From Symsagittifera roscoffensis (lineage: Eukaryota > Xenacoelomorpha > Acoela > Convolutidae): 64,000 nucleotides of DNA. Location of the stretch: positions 28,964,599 through 29,028,598 of the forward strand of contig NC_087063.1 in the NCBI RefSeq assembly GCF_963678635.1, in the 5' to 3' direction. Under the pieces are notes generated by a model. It had not been told where the DNA came from, ran no database searches, and was given only the letters and a program-made list of their open reading frames with translations. The position numbers were made by a program, and so were the translations under genes. The first letter of the stretch is position 1. Each line of letters starts with the position of its first letter. This document shows positions 34,441 through 45,608 of the stretch, piece after piece.

Positions 34441-36022
34441 AATATTTGAAATGCTTTGTTGTTCAGTAAGTGTGGGAGTGTCTGGTAGTGTGGCACTTGA
34501 AAGTTCTGAGGTAGTTGGTGTTGGTGATTGAGGTATATTAAAATGAACTCTAGGGGTTTCAAAATTTCTGTTTCGTCTTGGATGTATAATTTGTCTATTT
34601 ATTTCAAGTGTGTTTTGATTTTGACTAATATGTCTTACTCTATTAAGATTCTTGCTGTAATGTGGGATATATATTATAAGTTGGTTCGTATTGTGGCTCG
34701 CTTAAAGGTGCTTGGCAAACAACTGGTTCTAACGGTTCAGATAATCGTGCGTGTCGTTCTTCAAACGTGTATGGGTTATCTTGAAAAAAAATGCGAGTTG
34801 ATGATTGGGGGTTTTGGGTAGTTGTAGGTGTGATTGGACCTTCTTGGGAAGTTGTTGGTGGGGACGTTTTTGCTGGTGGTTGATTAGCAATTTTGAAAAG
34901 GTATTTGAGTATTTTAATTTTTTATAGAGAAAATTTATGTTTATTATAATATTCTTCAAAAAAAGTTTTAAAAGAATAGTTGTTAGAGCGAATGTGACTA
35001 TTGCCTTTTTTATACATTTGCCTATTGTCATGATTAGGGATGTTAAAAATGTGAGACAAATTATGAATAGTAGAAAAATATCTTTCGACTAAAAATGGTT
35101 CGTAACATTTAAATCGATTTAGTATATCGTACCTGTGGATGCGATCATGAATTTGGGAAAAATGGAGATATATTTCAAATGGGGAATAGAAAATTTAAAA
35201 AAGATTGCAAAAAACTATGAAAATTTTTATTAGGGTTTCAAAGTTTCATTTAAAAAGAACATCAAAAATTTAAATAGAGTAGAAATTTTTAAGAAAAGGT
35301 TTAAGAGTGTTTGTTTAAGATTATCGACTGTTAAAGAAAGAAGCATTTGAAAATGATTGGTTTTGTCGAATATTTTTGAAGCTTTTGGGACTAAATCTGG
35401 TTATTTATTGATTTTTTGACAAGTGGGTTGAGTTTTGTCAATTATTGTTGAGGGTTATTTTATGGTGTTCGGGAGGTCTTCATAGTTTTGTTTCTGTTTA
35501 TTGGATAATTGGGAGTATCTTTGAAAAATTTGTACTTAGGGCCAAATGATCATAGGTTTTTTTCTTTTGAGGCTAATTTGACATTTTTGGTTAGAGGGTT
35601 TTTGAGTGAGGTCTCAATCGAGAAAATATTGTTGATCTTTGCAATATTTGATAAGGGAGGATTGTAATAATGAAGTAGCGTTTATTTTAGTTATCAAGTT
35701 TTAGTAAGTTGCTTATTTTTGACCTGGAGGTCGTACACTTATAGTTATAGATATGCCTGGAGATTAATATCTGTCGGCAAATGAGTTCGTGTTAGAGATA
35801 AGCAGGTGACAATTTTGAATGAATTCTATTGGCTGAATTTGAACTGGAATTTATCGAGTGTGCTTTCAGCATGATATTACGGAAATATGGAAGTTCAAAA
35901 TTATTCAAAAGAATAATGACGTTAATCAAAATTAAAGTAATTTTTGAGATTCAACTTTTTTTAAGATTTTAGATTGCGGGATGAATGTCTCGTAGTTTTT
36001 TCGTGCGGTAAAATTTTTTCTA
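34441..36022 (-). other. Element region between integrase and env-like ORF
   Basis: About 1.6 kb without a supported ORF. A 100-codon minus-strand frame at 34729-35031 is Lys/Leu/Thr-rich and has no recognised feature. This may hold the env leader or a decayed accessory gene. Confidence 0.4.
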
Positions 36023-37410
36023 TCAATTTTTTATTTTTTCTTTCTTTTTGAAATGTTTTTGGTTCTGATAATAGGGTTTGCAATAGGGTTCAGATATTTG
36101 AGGGTTTGCATTTTGCTGTTGGATTTTTTTTTTATTTTTATAGTTATTAGCGTTTTGAATTTGTTCCGTTTGTGGATTGTTTTGAACAATTTGTAAACCT
36201 GTGAAAGAATATAATTGAGTTAATTCGCGGAGTGCGTATTTTTTTGGGTAATAAGGTAATAGGTTGTTACGGTGTTGAACATTTTCTTTTTTACTGGAGT
36301 CAGTAAGTTTGTATGTTACTTCAGTGGGTTTATTAATTGTTTGATATGGTCCTTTTCGGAGTGGTTGTAATTTTTTGGAGATTCCTTTTTGTGTATTGAA
36401 ATTGGGTATTAAAGCAAATGTTCCAATTTTTAAATCTGTGGCTGGCAAAAAGCGTGAATTAATTTGGTTGTTTATGTTTTGTCTTTCTTACAATTTGTTT
36501 TTTTGGTAGATTTCATTATGCTTTTTATCACAATTTAAAATCCATTTGGTATACCAGAAGCTAATTTTAAAATTTGTGGATGATGAAAGTGGTCTTCATC
36601 ATGTGTATGTAATGGTAGATTATAACATTTTGAATCTTCATTTGGTTGGCAATAACTTTGTGTATTTTTGTGTGCATTTGCTGTAAACATAATTGGTTTT
36701 CGTGGCTTTTGATTGAACACCATTTCGTATGCTGACATTCCTAAAGTTGTTGTGATTTGTGAATTTTGATATAAGGGAATTAATTTTACATCTGCTGACC
36801 ATTCAGTATATCGTGTATCATTTCCATTAATGATACATCTTCGGTGTTCTTGTAATAAAAGTTTCATACCTTCGACTAATCCGTTTGTCCAAGGTGCATG
36901 TGACGTACGTGGGTTATGTTTAATGTTATATAAGTGGCATAGTGTGATAATTTCGTTGCTTATAAATTCGGTGCCGTTATCTTCGACTAGTATTTCGGGT
37001 AATCCGAATTTAGCTATCTAATGTTCTTAAAATGTGGTATATGCGTAATAAGCATTACAGTGTGGTACCGGGTTGAGTGCTACGTAGTGCGTAAATGCAT
37101 CAACAATGACCATAATATAAAAATTTCCTTCGGAGGATGTGGAAATTGGTCCTTTTGTGTCAAATGAAATTCTATGACTGAAATTTAGACTTTGTCCTTT
37201 AAAATGTTGTTTTTGGGCTTTTGCTATTAATTTGGATAAAATTTATTTAACTGGCATATTATACAATCGTTGCATAATACTTAAATCCAAATTGGTGCAT
37301 TTGGGAAGTAAATACTTTGTGTAAAATTTGAGTATGTCTTTTCGAATCCTGAATGTCCATTTGTTTTTTGCGTATCTGATATGTTGAATGCTATCAACAT
37401 TATACTTAAG
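36023..37410 (-). pseudogene. Integrase, broken by stops
   Basis: On the minus strand an HHCC-type zinc-binding region is traceable: a GHSG..KTYS segment near 37355-37335 and LCNDCIICQ at 37276-37250. The DDE core follows, with a SFDTKGP-like segment near 37170, EDNGTEF near 36985-36965 and GLVEGMK near 36880. The C-terminal module at 36023-36448 carries the KLQPLRKGPYQTI segment typical of the GPY/F-type tail of Ty3/gypsy integrases. At least one stop lies just before the IAKFGLPEILV stretch (about 37015), and frames change between 36867 and 36535. It integrates cDNA in active relatives; this copy is non-functional. Confidence 0.82.
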
Positions 37411-38122
37411 GGGAGACAGGGGACTTAAGAATCAATTAATTGTTATTCTAAAAGATCTGGGTTTTCATTTATAGTAGTATCATTAAATTTTCTGAAATAT
37501 CGGAGGAGTGTTTTAGTTCCTAGAAATGTTGTATCAGCTTTCGTAGGTTTTGTTTTATATTTGTGCCATGATTTGAGTTGTATGATAACATGGTCGAGGT
37601 TTTGGTATTTTTGTAACAATTGTAATGTAATTGTTTCTGTTGGTGGTAGAAAAACATTTTCTACTTCTAATTTTGATAAGGGGATTGTATCAAGTGGGTC
37701 ATGAAGGTCAACAACTTGATTTTTTGTGTATTTTAAATTTTTCGGTAGTAGTCCTGATATATTTATCTTATCAGTTAAATTTTATTTTTCTTTTAAAGGA
37801 AAAGGGTCTTTTTTGTGTGGTTGTTGTTTAATTTGCTTTTGTTGAGTATTATTTTTAATCCAATGTGATTATGGAATGGGTTTAAATGTGGATGTGCCTA
37901 ACAAATCAATTTCATAGTGATTATTTTGACAATCTAGATAAACTGGGAAAAGTTGTAAATTGTTTATTTGTGATTGATTTATGTCTGTTTTTACTGCATA
38001 TTTACATACTAATCGAGGTGATGTTTTTGTTTTTTGCAAGATAAAATTTAATATTTTGTGGGATTTCAACTGTGGTTTCTCGTGTAAGTAGTTCAAGTGG
38101 TGTATTTCTACTTATTTTGTTG
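37411..38122 (-). pseudogene. RT-integrase spacer; RNase H not found
   Basis: The interval contains a 75-codon frame (37869-38096) with SPRLVCKYAVKTDINQ and ends at the integrase zinc region. In Ty3/gypsy elements a domain of about 130 residues with an Asp-Glu-Asp triad should lie here after RT. Only about 700 bp is available and I see no such motif, so RNase H appears deleted. Confidence 0.5.
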
Positions 38123-38860
38123 TCAAAGGATGTTATAAAAAGATCTTAAGTATAATTGCATTTTGTATACATATTTACTTAAGAAATTTATAATTCCAAG
38201 GAATTCTTGGATTTTCTTTTTATTTGTAGGTGGCTGGAGTTTTTGAATTGCGTCTATGCGTGATTCTAAAGGAGTCATAGTGTTTTTCTCGATAATGTGT
38301 CCAAGAAACTTTGCACGTGTTAAGAAAAAATATGATTTATGCGGGGCTGCTTTCATCTTTTCGTTTTGGAGTATTTGATGATATTGTTCTAAAACTATAA
38401 ACGTTTCGTCTTTAGTTTGTGATTGCATGAAAACATCGTCTAAATATGTGATTGCACTTTTCTTTAGTATGAGTGGTCTGAAAATTTTTCTCATAAAGGC
38501 TGAAAAAGCTGCTGGTCCTATGGATATTCCATAGAATAATCTACTAAATTCGTATTGTTGATTTCCAATTACGAATTGTGTTAATCGTCGCGATTGTTCA
38601 TCTAATGGCATTTGGTTATATGCACTATTCATATCTGCGGTTGTGAAATATTTTACGTTTATTTTTGTTAAAATTACTTGAATGGGCCAATTTAGATTCA
38701 TCAATTAGTGAAGTGAGATATCTAGCGTCTAGAACTATTTCAAATGATTCTCTTTTTTGTTGGGATAATAACTGGGTTAATTAAGGTAGTTCCTTTTGGT
38801 TGTTCTTCTTTATTAACTGGAGATATGATTTCATATTGTTCTAAGATATCAAGTAATCTA
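38123..38860 (-). pseudogene. Reverse transcriptase
   Basis: The 193-codon frame 38123-38704 contains the RT palm: FTTADMNSAYNQMPL with the first catalytic Asp, RLFYGISIGPAAFSAFM, and the YLDD box in ITYLDDVFMQS, followed by FLGHIIE and a thumb/connection segment IQEFLGIINFLSKYV. The upstream RT fingers continue in other frames to about 38860 (INPVIIP-like segment) across at least one frameshift. It is a Ty3/gypsy-type RT by motif order. Confidence 0.92.
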
Positions 38861-38861
38861 T

Positions 38862-39557
38862 TTACTTTATCATGTAATTGTTCGGTACTTTGCTTGCTCT
38901 TTGCTTTTTGAAAACTGCGTCAGGTTTCAACGGTAAATTTAATGGTGAATTTATTTTTCCAACATCAATTTTAGATGTTGTATAAACTGTTGGCTTTTTC
39001 AATAATAATTTGGCTAATTTTTTGAATTCTTCTTGTGTTATTTGAGAGTGTTGAAAATCAAACATTGTCAAAAAGTTTTGTTGTTCCAATGTATAATGTG
39101 ATATTTCAAACGTTGATTTAAAAAAAAGTGTTTTTGTGAAATAATCTGTATTTCTTTTTTCGTTGTTTATTACATTGTTTATTGATAATTCTTCATCAAG
39201 AATTGTTGATTGGCAAATGTCTAATAGTTGTAATATATTATAAACTCGATTTGCTACTTCGTTTGTGCGCAAAGTTGTAGCATTTGTTTCACAGTGTCCT
39301 AAGGGTAGTGTTATTTGGTATGATGAATTATTATTTACGTGAAGTGAAATAATATCGTTTCCTGATAGTGGTTTCAGGTATTTTCGTTGTTGATTGTATA
39401 TATGGTAAAATTTTGCGAAAAATGCTGGTAGTTTATTCAATCTTTGAAAAAATTTTAAAGCGGTATTTTTCATTCTTGTGTACTTATCTTTCACATGGAT
39501 TTTGCTATTTAAGATGTTTATTGTGGGAATATATTTAGTTATAAATGCTATGCCCAT
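38862..39557 (-). pseudogene. Pol segment between protease and RT, 231 codons
   Basis: Open frame between the aspartic protease and RT. It includes a GHCETNATTLRTNEVANR segment and ends with LNLPLKPDAVFKKQRASK, which resembles the entry into the RT fingers of gypsy-type polyproteins. No separate enzymatic motif is seen. It is in frame-shifted continuity with its neighbours, consistent with one decayed pol ORF. Confidence 0.65.
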
Positions 39558-39673
39558 GATATTGTGTTTTATATCTGTTATATGTAATGTTTGCTTAAAG
39601 CGTTTATTTAAGAGTTTGTTTTGTTACATTGTTCTAGTGGGAACAATAAAAAATCGGATTTTTCCAAAATTAA

Positions 39674-40200
39674 TTATTGTTGAGCTTGTGCTGTTCCTAA
39701 TTTACTGGCTGTTTTCATAGGTATTAAGTTTGGATGTAATGTTTTGATTTCATTCCAAGTGGGAATATTGATGATATTTGATTCGGCGCCTGAGTCGATT
39801 AAAAAATCTATTTCAGGATCTGGTGGTTGAAATTCTTTACATTTTGGACTTTCTATGAGAATTGGAATTGTCCAAATTTTTTCTTTTGGTTGTTCCTTTT
39901 GTATATTTTGATAAATATTGTTTGTGTTTGAACGTTGTACTTCGTCTTTTTCAGGTTTCATTACAGTGTTTATTTTGTTTACTTCTTGTATTTCATGTTC
40001 ATTATTACCAATAGGTCTAGTGTAATAGTCATGAAGAAGTTCCACTTGATTTTCGTAAAAATGTGAATGAAAAGGTTGTGCATATATGATAGGTTCACAG
40101 ACGTTTTCAACTGTTATCATTTTGACTGAGATGGTATTATCTAAATCACTTTCACTGTCTGTTGACTCACAAATAATGTGGTTTAATTGTAATTCAGTAC
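39674..40200 (-). pseudogene. Retroviral-type aspartic protease
   Basis: The minus-strand frame contains IDFLIDSGAESNII, the D-S-G active-site loop of retropepsins, preceded by a polar segment with PPDPE. The frame is open upstream past the first Met at 40120 into an acidic DSESDLDN stretch, so it belonged to a gag-pol polyprotein rather than starting at that Met. It would cleave the element's own polyprotein. Confidence 0.82.
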
Positions 40201-40735
40201 CTTCTGTGTTATCAATACAAGGGGGTCTGAAGTTGTTCCTTCAGTAGATTGAACTTGATTATTTTGTCTTTGATGTTTTGGTGTGTTGCTTCTATACTTG
40301 TTTTGAAAGTCGGGATAACGGTTGTTATTCCTATGAGAAGATTGGGAACAGTTTCGTTGTCGATTGTTATAGTTTGGATTCCTACTTTGTGAGTTGTTTC
40401 GTGATATATTTTGATACTTGTTGTTATTGTTTCGCTCATAATTTGACCTGTTGTATGAAAAATTTCTTGATCTATTGCTTGGATAGCGTTGATTTCTATT
40501 ATTCGATTAGCTTCTATTCCTATTGTTTGAATAATGTCTATCCTAGGATTTGATTGGGAACTGGTATCAAACAAAAATTCTCGTTCGGTTGAATTTGATC
40601 GTGAATAGTTGTTTCTATTCCGATTGTTTTGACTGTTTGATCGGGTGTATCTATTTTGTGAGAATTTTGTGAATTTTTTTTGGTTCTGTTGATCTACCTC
40701 TATAACTAGAGTTATCAGGTGATTGATTTCGTGAC
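40201..40735 (-). pseudogene. Arg/Asn-rich basic region of gag-pol
   Basis: In one minus-strand frame the sequence is dominated by Arg, Asn, Ser and Tyr (NQRYPSNRSRNFSYNRSN near 40500-40450), a composition fitting nucleic-acid binding downstream of a zinc knuckle. A 120-codon frame at 40212-40574 in another phase is Ile/Thr-rich and is a shadow of this repeat-like coding. Stops occur, for example near 40515. Confidence 0.5.
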
Positions 40736-41698
40736 TAATTTGAAATATTTGGAAGTGGTTTTCCAGAGCTGTTATTGCTGTGTATATTTTTGTTTGGTAA
40801 ATTCTGGTCTTTTGTCATGTATTGATAAAATGATTTATTTGGTTCTTTGTACTTTGGTGGTTTATTTTGGTTATCTTGTTGTTTTTGTCGACTTTCGGCA
40901 ATGCTGTGTCCGTATCTTTGAAATATTTTTGAAAGATGGTTTGCCTTTAAAGTTTGGATTTTTTCCATAGATATTTAAAACTTCAGTGATTCTTTCGGAT
41001 AGTTCTTCATCTGAATCCTGAATGTTGTTAATATGTGTGGTATTTGTTTCGATCCTATTAACATATTGTAGTTTAAGATTTTCTGTTTCTTCAAGTTTCA
41101 TTGTGACTTCTGCTTGTTCTAGTTTATCAACTAGTTTTCTAAAATCTAAGTCTGGTTCTCGAATTGAAGAGGGATGTGAAGCTCTCTTTTTAATTGCTAC
41201 TTTTTTTAACTGAGGTGTCAGAGTCATCATTAAAATTTCGGTCTTTTTCGTGTTTTTATAATCATGAGTATTAAGTGAATATGCTTTTCGAACTAGTGTT
41301 TCTAATCTAACTGCTAATTGTTTGATTGTTTTGTTTGGTAGTCTACGAATTTCATCACATAAAACTCTTTGATGCTGTTTGTTTCTTTCAGAATCAAACA
41401 TTTTTGAAAATTCTTGTGTAAATTTTTTCCAATCTGTTTTTATATCTATAGTTAGAACTGAAAACCATTTTTGAGCTGCGCCATCAAGTGTTGTTTGGAT
41501 TAACGCTGTGCGTCTAAGTATCCAATTTTGGTGAAGTGTTTTATTGATTGGCTCAGGTCCTATGTTTGAAATTAAATTTGCTTTAAATGCATTTAAATAA
41601 TCTTCTACAGAATATTCAGGGTCTGTTCCTGTAAATACCGTTAGTGGTTTGTTTGATGTTATTGACGATCCACCCATTAGGTTTGGACTCATTTTCAT
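40736..41698 (-). pseudogene. Gag capsid and degenerate zinc knuckle
   Basis: A 275-codon frame (40871-41698) opens MKMSPNLMGGSS and contains a gag capsid-like segment with YSVEDYLNAFKAN, LIQTTLDGAAQKWF and WKKFTQEFSKMFDSERNKQHQ. This is the layout of gypsy-type Gag (a D/G-A-A-x-W-F region followed by an F-x-x-x-F stretch). A coiled acidic part follows. After a frame change, 40735-40968 carries the remnant zinc knuckle RYGHSIAES, with the Gly-His kept and cysteines lost. It forms the particle shell in active relatives. Two truncated relatives lie at 8.5 and 11.4-12.1 kb. Confidence 0.88.
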
Positions 41699-42526
41699 TT
41701 GTAGTGATTCTGCGGCGTTTGGTATTTGTATAAAAGTTGAAGGTTGGTTTTTGTTATTTCATGTTGTTGCAAATAATTTGGTAACGGTATTTCATTTTGC
41801 ATTTGTGTTGGTTGGTAATAATGCATACTGACAGGGTTTTGTGATTGTACTGGCTGATAGGATTGTGTATTGGTTTGGTTTTGCATGTGCAATGATTGAT
41901 AACTTTGTAGGTTAGCTGAGTTTTGTGGGTAAAGTTTTATATTTTGGGATGCTTGATTTTGTCGAGGTTTTTGTGCACGATGTTTTTGTGTATATGGTGC
42001 AAAATATCTGGTTGGTAGTAATCGTCATCATCTGATGATAAATAGTTTGATGTGTAATAAGGTGTTTGTTTTTTATTTCTATTTTGTTGGAAAAATGGAT
42101 AATTTTCACTCTGATTTTGTGAGGGATGTGGATAGTCATGCAATCTTACTGAGTTTGTTGACGTAGTTGGAAATTTCAATTTTTGTGAAAGTAAATGATT
42201 TTGTGTATTTGTTCGGGTGGATGAGTTGTTTGTGACGGATTGACATAACTATTTTTGGTTAAAGTTTTTCTTGTTTTTAATGGTTTCGTCATTGGTCTAT
42301 ATGTCTGATAATCCATATGTGAATATTTTGGAGCAACCGAGGGTTCAACTGTAGATTGTTTTGTTAATTGTAGTGTTGGATTTTTGGGTTTTGGCGTTGT
42401 CAGATTTGGATGTATTGGTGAAATACTTTGTTGTGTAGTTGTTACTATTGTTTCAACTATTTCTTCGTTTATAAAATGTGATGGTGTTTGAGTATCTTGT
42501 TGTGTAAGATTTCTAGCTCCATTCAA
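41695..42526 (-). pseudogene. Gln/Pro/Thr-rich linker ORFs upstream of capsid
   Basis: Overlapping frames at 41695-41892, 41912-42179 and 42176-42526 are rich in Gln, Asn, Thr, Pro and Tyr, with repeated short words such as QSYQPVQSQNP and YQPTQMQN. Together they look like one low-complexity N-terminal gag extension broken by frameshifts. No domain is recognised. Confidence 0.45.
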
Positions 42527-42568
42527 ATTTTCCTGTTGTACAATAGTTAAATTTAAACTGTTATTTTG

Positions 42569-43438
42569 TCATCTATTGGGTAAAAATGAATTATAATTTA
42601 GAGGTGTTGCATCTATTGTAAGTGGAAATACTTTTACATAAGCTTTATGAATAGACGTTGTGTTGATTGCTTGACTTGAGATGTCTATTGGGATGTTCAA
42701 AAATAAGAGATGAGACCAATCGGGGTCCCAAAAAGAATCTGATTGTTCTGCAAGGACAGTGTCGTCATCGGTACTTTGTGGTCTAAAATTTTTTCTTGCT
42801 TGTGCAATTAAGTCAATATTTTGTGTAAAATAATCATTAATAAACCAGGCTAAAATTTTTTGTAGATCGTGTTCAACGTTTTGTGAAACTTCATTGCTTG
42901 GAAAATTTTCACGGATTGTATTTAAAAATGCTGAGAATACGGCGATTTCATTTCTTACACTTGTGTATCTTGATGTTTGAACTGATGACGTACTTTGGGT
43001 TTCTGTCTTTTCTAATATGAATAAATAACTATATATTATTGCAAAAACTTCGTTAGTAGGTATCAAATTTGCTCTCTCTGAATTTTGATGTTCTATGTTT
43101 TTTATGTATTCTGTAAATACTTTTGAAAATTCTATGTCAATGTGGTCTAATTGGATGAGATTTTTACCATGAATTTTACTTGGTGTACTGAGTTTTATGG
43201 TGTAGATTCCGTATTGTTTTGTTAGGTTGCATATTCCTTTTAAATAATGGTCGACAATATGTCTTTTGATTTTTTTTTCTGGGAATTCTACTTTACATGG
43301 GCTAATTGCTCGTTCGAATAAAGTTGCGATTAGATTTTTGCAAAACTGTACTTGTCCTCTATCATCAGTGAGTGAATTGATGAAAAATGGAAATACAGAG
43401 ATTTCGTCTGGACTTTCGTCACCTTGTCTTTGGCTCAT
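42569..43438 (-). CDS. First ORF of the element, 289 codons, unidentified
   Basis: An intact frame opening MSQRQGDESPDEIS with ordinary globular composition, including an aromatic-rich tail (DSFWDPDWSHLLFLN). It precedes the gag capsid on the same strand. It could be an N-terminal gag domain or a separate accessory ORF; I do not recognise a family. It is the longest unbroken ORF of the element, which is notable given the decay of pol. Confidence 0.55.
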   Translation of the reverse strand: MSQRQGDESPDEISVFPFFINSLTDDRGQVQFCKNLIATLFERAISPCKVEFPEKKIKRHIVDHYLKGICNLTKQYGIYTIKLSTPSKIHGKNLIQLDHIDIEFSKVFTEYIKNIEHQNSERANLIPTNEVFAIIYSYLFILEKTETQSTSSVQTSRYTSVRNEIAVFSAFLNTIRENFPSNEVSQNVEHDLQKILAWFINDYFTQNIDLIAQARKNFRPQSTDDDTVLAEQSDSFWDPDWSHLLFLNIPIDISSQAINTTSIHKAYVKVFPLTIDATPLNYNSFLPNR

Positions 43439-45172
43439 TTCTTCGTTTTATGACTGTTAGTGCGTAATTTTCAATGTGTCTGATTGGTTGGTTCCAATTG
43501 TATAGGCGTACTGGTTTATTTTTATATATCTTTTTCACTCTTCTTTTTCTTCGCATGGATGAATGTGATGTGGCTTCTGAGTCAGAGAAAAATAATTGAT
43601 CATAAACTGGGTAGTTTTTATTTACTGATTCTTTTAGTTTATAGAGTGCATCTAAGTTACTGGTTTCTGATTCGGAGACTGCGTTTCTTCGCTTTGAAAA
43701 TGTTTTTCGTGTGATTTGTCTTTGATTATTCAGAATTTTTCTTTTTATTGTCTGCCGTTTTGTTCGAATATATCTTATTGTTTGTTTGTGCGGGGTGATT
43801 ACAAGATCGTATTTTTCGTTGTTTTTTTCACAATTGTGTAGTACGATTGTTTGTTTATTTCCTAAATTGTTCAGTCACATAAGGTTTAGGATGAAGGATG
43901 CAAGGTTTTTTATTAGTGATTTTAATGTCCTAGACTGATAGTCCTTACAGTTTTTTGGTTAAACTAACTTGGGTCTTTTATTTAGGGTTGGAGAGAAAAG
44001 TATATATCGATTCCGAAGAATGATTGTTACTTTCTCGTGACTATTCTTAGTTAAGGTGTTAACTTACTTAATCTTACTTAGGGGTAATGATTGTGTTCAA
44101 GGGTTGGAGAAAAGTAAATCGATCCACAAGGTTCAGGTATAATTAGAACGCAAGTAGTTCGTTAGGTACATTTTTAAACTTACTAAGATTAAGATTTAGT
44201 CTGGGTCAGGTAAGAGGGGGGATTAAGTGAAGGATGAATAACCGAAGTTCTTCACTTTTTAGCCTAATTAGAATAGTAAGAGTGATTGAAAAAATTCTGT
44301 TACTCCTGGGTCATTTAAAGGGTTGGGTAGTGAATCGACGTTTGAGGTCGTTAGACACTGTATTAAGTGGGTGGGGGAGAACAAAATTGTTCTATTTGAT
44401 CCAAGGATAAGCCTAGATGATCAGGATATAAATTTAAGGATATAAAATTAATTAAGTCAAAATTTAATTGAGATCCAAGGAAAACCTTGATGATCTGGTT
44501 TAAGTTTGAATAAATTTAAGTTATATAAAGGCAAAAATTAGGATAGGCCTTTAGAAATAATTTTAAGTTTAATTGATAGGAAGGTTTAGTTTTGGATGAT
44601 TTTCTCATTTTAAGTGGTTTTATGTTTGCTGTTATGTTTAGGTGATGAAGCTGGAGATGGAAAGATGATTTGTATATACTAATAATTTTTGATCAGGTTA
44701 ACTAATTTTTATTTTTTTTTCATAAATATAATTTCCAGATATCTTTTTTGAATTTTAGTGCAGTCTTAGAGGAAACATTAGAGATGTTTTTATCAATCGT
44801 AATTGTGCAATAGTCATTTTGGTTTTGCGCCTGAAATAATCATTGAAGTTTTTTTTTCAAGGATTCTATGTTTGCAAAAGAAAATCTAAATTCATTGCTA
44901 GTAAAATTCTAAATATAAAAGTTTGTGGCGGCTTTTGCCGTACGACCGTGAAACTTAATGGTAAGTTTCTCCGTAGTCGTAGATCGTCTCTTGTCCGAGG
45001 TCTTCTTCCAATACCGGGTAGTTCTCGTATTGTACAGAAGAGCGGCTCTGATCTATTGAGTCGTAGAGATATTTCGGTTAAATTATTGTCATGTAACATT
45101 TTGAAAATGTTTTGTCTAATTCTAATCAATTTTGTTAGTTCTAAGCTAATTTGTTTTTTAAGGTCTAAGTCG
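43439..45172 (-). other. Element 5' leader
   Basis: About 1.7 kb between the primer-binding site and the first ORF. It contains two related GGTTGGAGA...AAAGTA...ATCGAT segments near 43985 and 44104. A 106-codon minus frame (44866-45186) opposes a 123-codon plus frame over the same bases; neither has a recognised feature and I do not call either. A leader this long could carry packaging or translation signals. Confidence 0.45.
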
Positions 45173-45190
45173 AGAGTTTTGGTCACACCA
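45173..45190 (-). promoter_or_regulatory. Primer-binding site
   Basis: Two bases inside the 5' LTR the minus strand reads TGGTGTGACCAAAACTCT. Starting with TGG, it would pair with the CCA-ended 3' terminus of a tRNA (GGTCACACCA). This position confirms that the right-hand LTR is the 5' LTR and the element runs on the minus strand. The tRNA species is not assigned. Confidence 0.78.
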
Positions 45191-45192
45191 GA

Positions 45193-45604
45193 TGAGTTAA
45201 GTTCTTTGGTCTAAGTCATAGAAAAATTTCGGATAGGATACACCGTCTGCTCGTCACGCTATCTTATTTTCGGTCGGATATTTTCGTGAAACTTCTAAGT
45301 CTAATACCGATCCTAATCTTACTCTTATATCTACTAGTCTCAGGTTGTTTAACTAGTCTCTGCTAGGTTCAATATATCTAGAGTATACTGGCTTTATTGC
45401 GATTGCTATTTGGTCTCTTGTAGAGGTAACTAATTTCTAAGTTAAATTTAAATCTCTCTGGTGCTGAAATTACAAGTAATTTCAGCACTTACAAATAAGT
45501 GGGTTGTTAGTTAGATGGATCATGATTGGCTAGAATTAAATATTTTATAGTTAAAAAATATCTATTTTATAAACAATAATAAATATAGTTTAGATCTGGT
45601 TCCA
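45193..45604 (-). repeat. 5' LTR (412 bp)
   Basis: Matches 27504-27889 across its length with TG..CA ends. On the minus strand a TATAAAATA-like word lies at about 45550-45541 (U3) and AATAAA at 45398-45393, giving the expected promoter-then-poly(A) order. It contains a perfect 13-bp inverted repeat at 45461-45488. It differs from the 3' LTR by indels (for example ATACACCGT near 45238) and scattered substitutions. Confidence 0.92.
45461..45488. repeat. Perfect hairpin inside the LTR
   Basis: GTGCTGAAATTAC, two bases AA, then its exact complement GTAATTTCAGCAC. The other LTR has the same hairpin with one mismatch (27763-27790). It may be an RNA structure or protein site in the LTR; this is unproven. 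Confidence 0.8.
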
Positions 45605-45608
45605 ATTC
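45605..45608. repeat. Target-site duplication, right (ATTC)
   Basis: Matches 27500-27503 and directly abuts the LTR end. Confidence 0.85.

Larger units (their letters stand above)
27504..45604 (-). mobile_element. 18.1-kb Ty3/gypsy-type LTR retrotransposon with env-like ORF
   Basis: The full element is delimited by two diverged LTRs and flanked by the direct repeat ATTC (27500-27503 and 45605-45608). Reading the minus strand from 45604: LTR, primer-binding site, long leader, an ORF of 289 codons, a Pro/Thr/Asn-rich linker, capsid, degenerate zinc knuckle and basic region, aspartic protease, reverse transcriptase, integrase, env-like ORF, further unidentified ORFs, LTR. Stops and frameshifts break most ORFs, and the LTRs differ by indels and many substitutions, so the copy is old and very probably immobile. 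At 18 kb it is much longer than typical Ty3/gypsy elements. Confidence 0.93.

Noticed and set aside
44843-45214. Opposing 123- and 106-codon frames next to the 5' LTR
   Set aside because: They overlap on opposite strands, the minus-strand one starts inside the primer-binding site, and no domain or related copy supports either.
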